Positions 61,290-64,000 of a stretch of DNA of 64,000 nt are shown piece by piece. The translations under genes were made by a program, and so were the position numbers. Below the pieces are notes generated by a model. That model saw only the letters and a list, made by a program, of their open reading frames with translations. It had not been told where the DNA came from and ran no database searches. The stretch is from an uncultured Alistipes sp. Lineage in GTDB: Bacteria > Bacteroidota > Bacteroidia > Bacteroidales > Rikenellaceae. Each line of letters opens with the position of its first letter. The first letter of the stretch is position 1. Location: assembly GCA_944320685.1 (NCBI GenBank), contig CALUIK010000002.1, positions 186,001-250,000 of the forward strand, given 5' to 3'.

Positions 61290-61315
61290 TATGACATCGT
61301 CTGTGATTTTATGAC
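61290..61315. promoter_or_regulatory. Candidate AraC-type operator upstream of rhaB
   Basis: TATGAC occurs at 61290-61295 and again at 61310-61315, exactly 20 bases apart in the same orientation. The pair sits just upstream of the -7 element, over the -33 region, where an AraC-type activator would bind two direct half-sites. Only six bases are shared, so this could be chance. Confidence 0.35.
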
Positions 61316-61456
61316 TGCATGTTTTGATACAGAATTTTTTTAATAATAAACCCGCGACAGGCAATATACACCCTCGTATGCCGCCCAAGCGGCAGTCCGG
61401 CGTGGCGTGATGTCATATATATAATGATTGCGCACGCGTCTGCGAACGCTATATTT

Positions 61457-61488
61457 TTTGTTGATGCAATGTTTTTTGATTACATTTG
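61457..61488 (+). promoter_or_regulatory. Promoter of the DUF6624 gene
   Basis: TTTG (61457-61460) and TACATTTG (61481-61488), 20 bases apart, 33 bases before the ATG at 61521. Confidence 0.72.
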
Positions 61489-61520
61489 TCCGGCCGTCAT
61501 ACTTAAATAAAAGAAGTGTC

Positions 61521-62207
61521 ATGAAACTGCAGTTGTGGGGATCATGCTTTTTTGCTGTCGCGGTTGCATCGGCGGGCTTGGCTGCTGTCGCGCAAACACC
61601 GCAGCGTGATACCGACTCGCTGTTGCGTGCGGTGCGTGACCGAGATCAAAAACTGCGCCTCGCCTTGATGGACTACTATGCAAGGGACGTGGCCGACAGC
61701 GTGCTGTGGTGCTACGGGCAGATAGAGTTGGCGGATGTGGAGAATCAGCGAGAGGTATTCGGAATACTCGACGCAGAGGGTTGGCCCGAAGGGCTTTCCG
61801 ACGAAGCCAACTCGGCCATATTCCTTGTCGTAGACCATGCCGACGTCGAGGCGCAGAGACGTTATTATCGTGACGTCGTGAAGGCGGCGCGGCGCGGATA
61901 CATCGACCGCGGTTTGCAGGTTACGCTGCGGGACCGCATACTGATGCGCGGAGGTAAACGTCAGGTATACGGTACGCAGACCGTATCTTTCGCCCGCGGC
62001 GACAGCACTGTGTGCTATGTATGGCCCGTGGTGCGGTCGCGGAGCATAGACCGTCGCCGCAGCCGTGTGAACCTGTCGGCGATGGACCGATATGTCGAAC
62101 TGGTGGGCGATGGGTTCGGCTTCGACGTGGTGTGGGACCGTTCCCTTAATGTGGAGGAGCTGGAGCGCATGCGTAGGAACGGTGCTGCCGTTGCGGCAGA
62201 TGAGTAG
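61521..62207 (+). CDS. DUF6624 family exported protein
   Basis: The 228-residue product has a signal peptide (MKLQLWGSCFFAVAVASAGLAAVAQ) and one domain with the DUF6624 pattern: a D-E/N-x-R helix, VFGILDAEGWPEGLSDEANSAIFLVVDHADVEAQRRYY, and DRILMRGGKRQVYGTQ. No catalytic function is known to me for this family. The frame opens at 61428, but ATG 61521 gives the signal peptide and follows the promoter. Confidence 0.82.
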   Translation: MKLQLWGSCFFAVAVASAGLAAVAQTPQRDTDSLLRAVRDRDQKLRLALMDYYARDVADSVLWCYGQIELADVENQREVFGILDAEGWPEGLSDEANSAIFLVVDHADVEAQRRYYRDVVKAARRGYIDRGLQVTLRDRILMRGGKRQVYGTQTVSFARGDSTVCYVWPVVRSRSIDRRRSRVNLSAMDRYVELVGDGFGFDVVWDRSLNVEELERMRRNGAAVAADE

Positions 62208-62283
62208 CGGTCAACGCTTTCATGTGAATCCGAATACAAACAGTCTGCGGCGTGGTGAAAAAGAATTCGAAAACGCCTTTCTG

Positions 62284-62314
62284 TTTGTCTTTGCCGAACC
62301 TTTCGCTATCTTTG
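62284..62314 (+). promoter_or_regulatory. Promoter of glyA
   Basis: TTTG (62284-62287) and TATCTTTG (62307-62314), 19 bases apart; the leader to the ATG is about 75 bases. Confidence 0.7.
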
Positions 62315-62395
62315 TGGCTCAAGCGGTGGCGTATATGGCGGCATCGCGGCAAGGACAGGCTGAATAATAAGTTTATTATAACCATTATACCCAAC

Positions 62396-63676
62396 ATGAA
62401 ACAGGATTCTCAGATTTTCGACCTGATAGCCGAGGAGCGAGCCCGCCAGATGCGCGGCATAGAGCTTATCGCATCGGAGAACTTCGTCAGCGACGAGGTT
62501 ATGGCGGCAATGGGATCGGTGCTCACGAACAAGTATGCCGAAGGATACCCCGCGGCGCGTTATTACGGCGGCTGCGAGGTCGTGGACAAGGTGGAGCGTC
62601 TGGCCATCGAGCGTGTATGCGAACTTTACGGCGCCGAATATGCCAATGTGCAGCCACACTCTGGAGCTCAGGCCAACATGGCCGTATTCTTCGCCGTGAT
62701 GCGGCCCGGCGACACATTTATGGGCCTCGATCTGGCTCACGGAGGCCACCTTTCGCACGGTTCGCCGGTGAACATGTCGGGTGAATATTTCAAGGCGGTA
62801 GGCTATCAGCTGGATGAGGCTACGGGTATGATCGACTACGATGCAATGGAGCGCAAGGCCGTGGAGTGTCGTCCCAAACTTATCGTGGGAGGCGCGTCGG
62901 CATACTCGCGCGAGTGGGACTACAGGCGCATGCGCGAGATTGCCGACAAGGTGGGCGCACTGCTGATGGTTGATATGGCCCACACAGCCGGACTTATCGC
63001 CGCAGGTCTGCTCGACAACCCTGTGAAGTATGCCCATATAGTCACCTCGACAACGCACAAGACCCTGCGCGGACCGCGCGGCGGCCTTATCCTGATGGGA
63101 CACGATTTCGACAACCCGTGGGGGCTCACTACGCCGAAGGGCGTGGTAAAGAAGATGTCGCAGATCATCAACTCGGCCGTGTTCCCCGGTATACAGGGCG
63201 GCCCGCTGGAGCATGTCATCGCCGCCAAGGCCGTGGCTTTCGGCGAGGCGCTGAAACCCGAATACAAGGAGTACCAGATGCAGGTGCAGAAGAACGCCCG
63301 CGCCATGGCCGCCGCTTTCGTCGAGCGCGGCTATAAGCTCGTGTCGGGAGGTACGGACAACCACCTCATGCTGGTGGATCTGCGTACCAAGTTCCCGGAA
63401 CTGACGGGCAAACTGGCCGAACGCTGCCTTGTTGCGGCCGACATAACCACCAACAAGAATATGGTGCCGTTTGATTCGCGTTCGCCCTTCCTTACCTCGG
63501 GCCTGCGTTTCGGCACGCCGGCCATAACCACCCGCGGTGTGAAGGAGGACAAGATGGCATATATCGTCGAGTTGATCGACCGCGTGCTGCAGGATCCCGA
63601 AAACGAGGATAACATAGCCGCCGTGCGCAGGGATGTCAATGCCATGATGGGCGAATACCCGCTTTTCGCTTGGTAG
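62396..63676 (+). CDS. glyA: Serine hydroxymethyltransferase
   Basis: PLP enzyme interconverting serine and glycine while charging THF to 5,10-methylene-THF. The 426-residue product has [15 protein letters not shown] at the N-terminus, [17 protein letters not shown], and the PLP-lysine region [15 protein letters not shown] (Lys after TTH). It feeds FolD with methylene-THF and supplies glycine for PurD. The frame runs from 62252, but the sequence before ATG 62396 covers the promoter. Confidence 0.97.
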   Translation: MKQDSQIFDLIAEERARQMRGIELIASENFVSDEVMAAMGSVLTNKYAEGYPAARYYGGCEVVDKVERLAIERVCELYGAEYANVQPHSGAQANMAVFFAVMRPGDTFMGLDLAHGGHLSHGSPVNMSGEYFKAVGYQLDEATGMIDYDAMERKAVECRPKLIVGGASAYSREWDYRRMREIADKVGALLMVDMAHTAGLIAAGLLDNPVKYAHIVTSTTHKTLRGPRGGLILMGHDFDNPWGLTTPKGVVKKMSQIINSAVFPGIQGGPLEHVIAAKAVAFGEALKPEYKEYQMQVQKNARAMAAAFVERGYKLVSGGTDNHLMLVDLRTKFPELTGKLAERCLVAADITTNKNMVPFDSRSPFLTSGLRFGTPAITTRGVKEDKMAYIVELIDRVLQDPENEDNIAAVRRDVNAMMGEYPLFAW

Positions 63677-63691
63677 GGTGCTTCCGTCCCG

Positions 63692-63734
63692 AAAAGAGAT
63701 CCGGCGGCCGGTACGGCTGCCGGATCTCTTTTTT
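63692..63734 (+). terminator. Terminator after glyA
   Basis: A long stem (AAAAGAGATCCGGC with the matching GCCGGATCTCTTTT, 63692-63732) continues into T. About 15 bases after the stop codon. Confidence 0.9.
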
Positions 63735-63973
63735 ACTTTCCTTATTTCCCAAGCTATTGCTTCGGCGCGATAATTGCCGCGTGGGCAGCCGCTGACGGAA
63801 TGGGGTGCAGCAATAGACTTTTTTTGCCTGATTTGCGTTATATATTCGGGCTGAAGGAGGTGTTTTTAATTTTTTTTTGCAAAAAATGTTTGCATGATGA
63901 AACAAACGCTCCCCGCTTTTCGTAATAAATTCAACACGGAAGCAAAGGGATTTGCACGACCGTTCGGACCCAA
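63735..63973. other. AT-rich spacer at the right end
   Basis: About 240 bases with lower GC than the genes, containing T and A runs (63864-63890). No gene or clear promoter element was recognised. Confidence 0.5.
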
Positions 63974-64000
63974 ATGGCAATAGATAAAAACAGTACGATA
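63974..64000 (+). CDS. Possible first nine codons of a gene cut by the window end
   Basis: ATG at 63974 opens a frame MAIDKNSTI to the last base. The residues resemble the start of ScdA/RIC-type iron-sulfur repair proteins, but nine residues cannot support an assignment. Confidence 0.25.

Overview
The window looks like chromosome from a gut-type member of the Bacteroidales, most like Alistipes/Rikenellaceae. Evidence: fairly high GC for the phylum; almost no Shine-Dalgarno sequences; many promoters with the Bacteroidetes -7 element TAnnTTTG; and phylum-typical genes (TonB-dependent receptor with carboxypeptidase-regulatory-like domain, GldH, RicT/PSP1, DUF4294, histone-H1-like Hc1, GH127, AraC-linked rha operon). 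The genus is inferred, not proven. I recognise no phage, IS element, CRISPR array or conjugative element; most of the window is ordinary core and accessory metabolism.

Layout. 1-8.2 kb, plus strand: end of a secreted-type EEP nuclease/phosphatase, then a purine block purC-purF-purM-purN-purH-purD-folD closed by a strong terminator. 8.2-18.3 kb, minus strand: nitroreductase, GNAT and SDR genes; a nucleotide operon pyrF-glutaredoxin-pyrE-pyrB(with a PyrI-like zinc tail)-purT-GNAT; and a fatty-acid block fabH-fabF-fabG. 18.5-25 kb: membrane LytTR protein, GH5 lipoprotein, a frameshifted AraC gene divergent from a membrane/cytidylate-kinase-like fusion, and metK behind a SAM-II-like riboswitch candidate. 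24.9-31.8 kb: metallophosphoesterase lipoprotein, large TonB receptor, TIM-barrel lipoprotein, HtrA protease. 32-46 kb: trmB-gldH-ricT, a MATE pump, an Omp85-like barrel, GH127, DUF4294, a small thioesterase, tRNA-Gln, GNAT, a secreted C1-type aminopeptidase, and a glf-DUF4422 pair with deviant arginine codons. 46-54.5 kb: tmRNA, lrgAB, an AspT-type transporter, a small Cys-rich membrane protein, an Hc1-like protein, a three-gene envelope operon (YtfJ-like, Omp85-like barrel, EptA-like transferase), and an LMW tyrosine phosphatase. 54.5-61.2 kb: complete L-rhamnose operon rhaB-rhaA-fucO-rhaT-rhaD plus AraC regulator. 61.5-64 kb: DUF6624 protein, glyA, and possibly the first codons of another gene.

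How the genes connect. The purine and pyrimidine blocks, folD, glyA and metK together cover much of nucleotide and one-carbon/SAM metabolism: GlyA and FolD supply the 10-formyl-THF used by PurN and PurH, while PurT offers a folate-independent route for the PurN step. The rha operon takes L-rhamnose to DHAP plus 1,2-propanediol. The envelope genes (two POTRA-less Omp85 barrels, EptA, TonB receptor, GldH) are scattered. The most notable points are the PyrB-PyrI zinc-domain fusion, the SAM-II-like leader of metK, the broken AraC next to an unusual two-domain protein, and a spaced TATGAC repeat upstream of the rha promoter.
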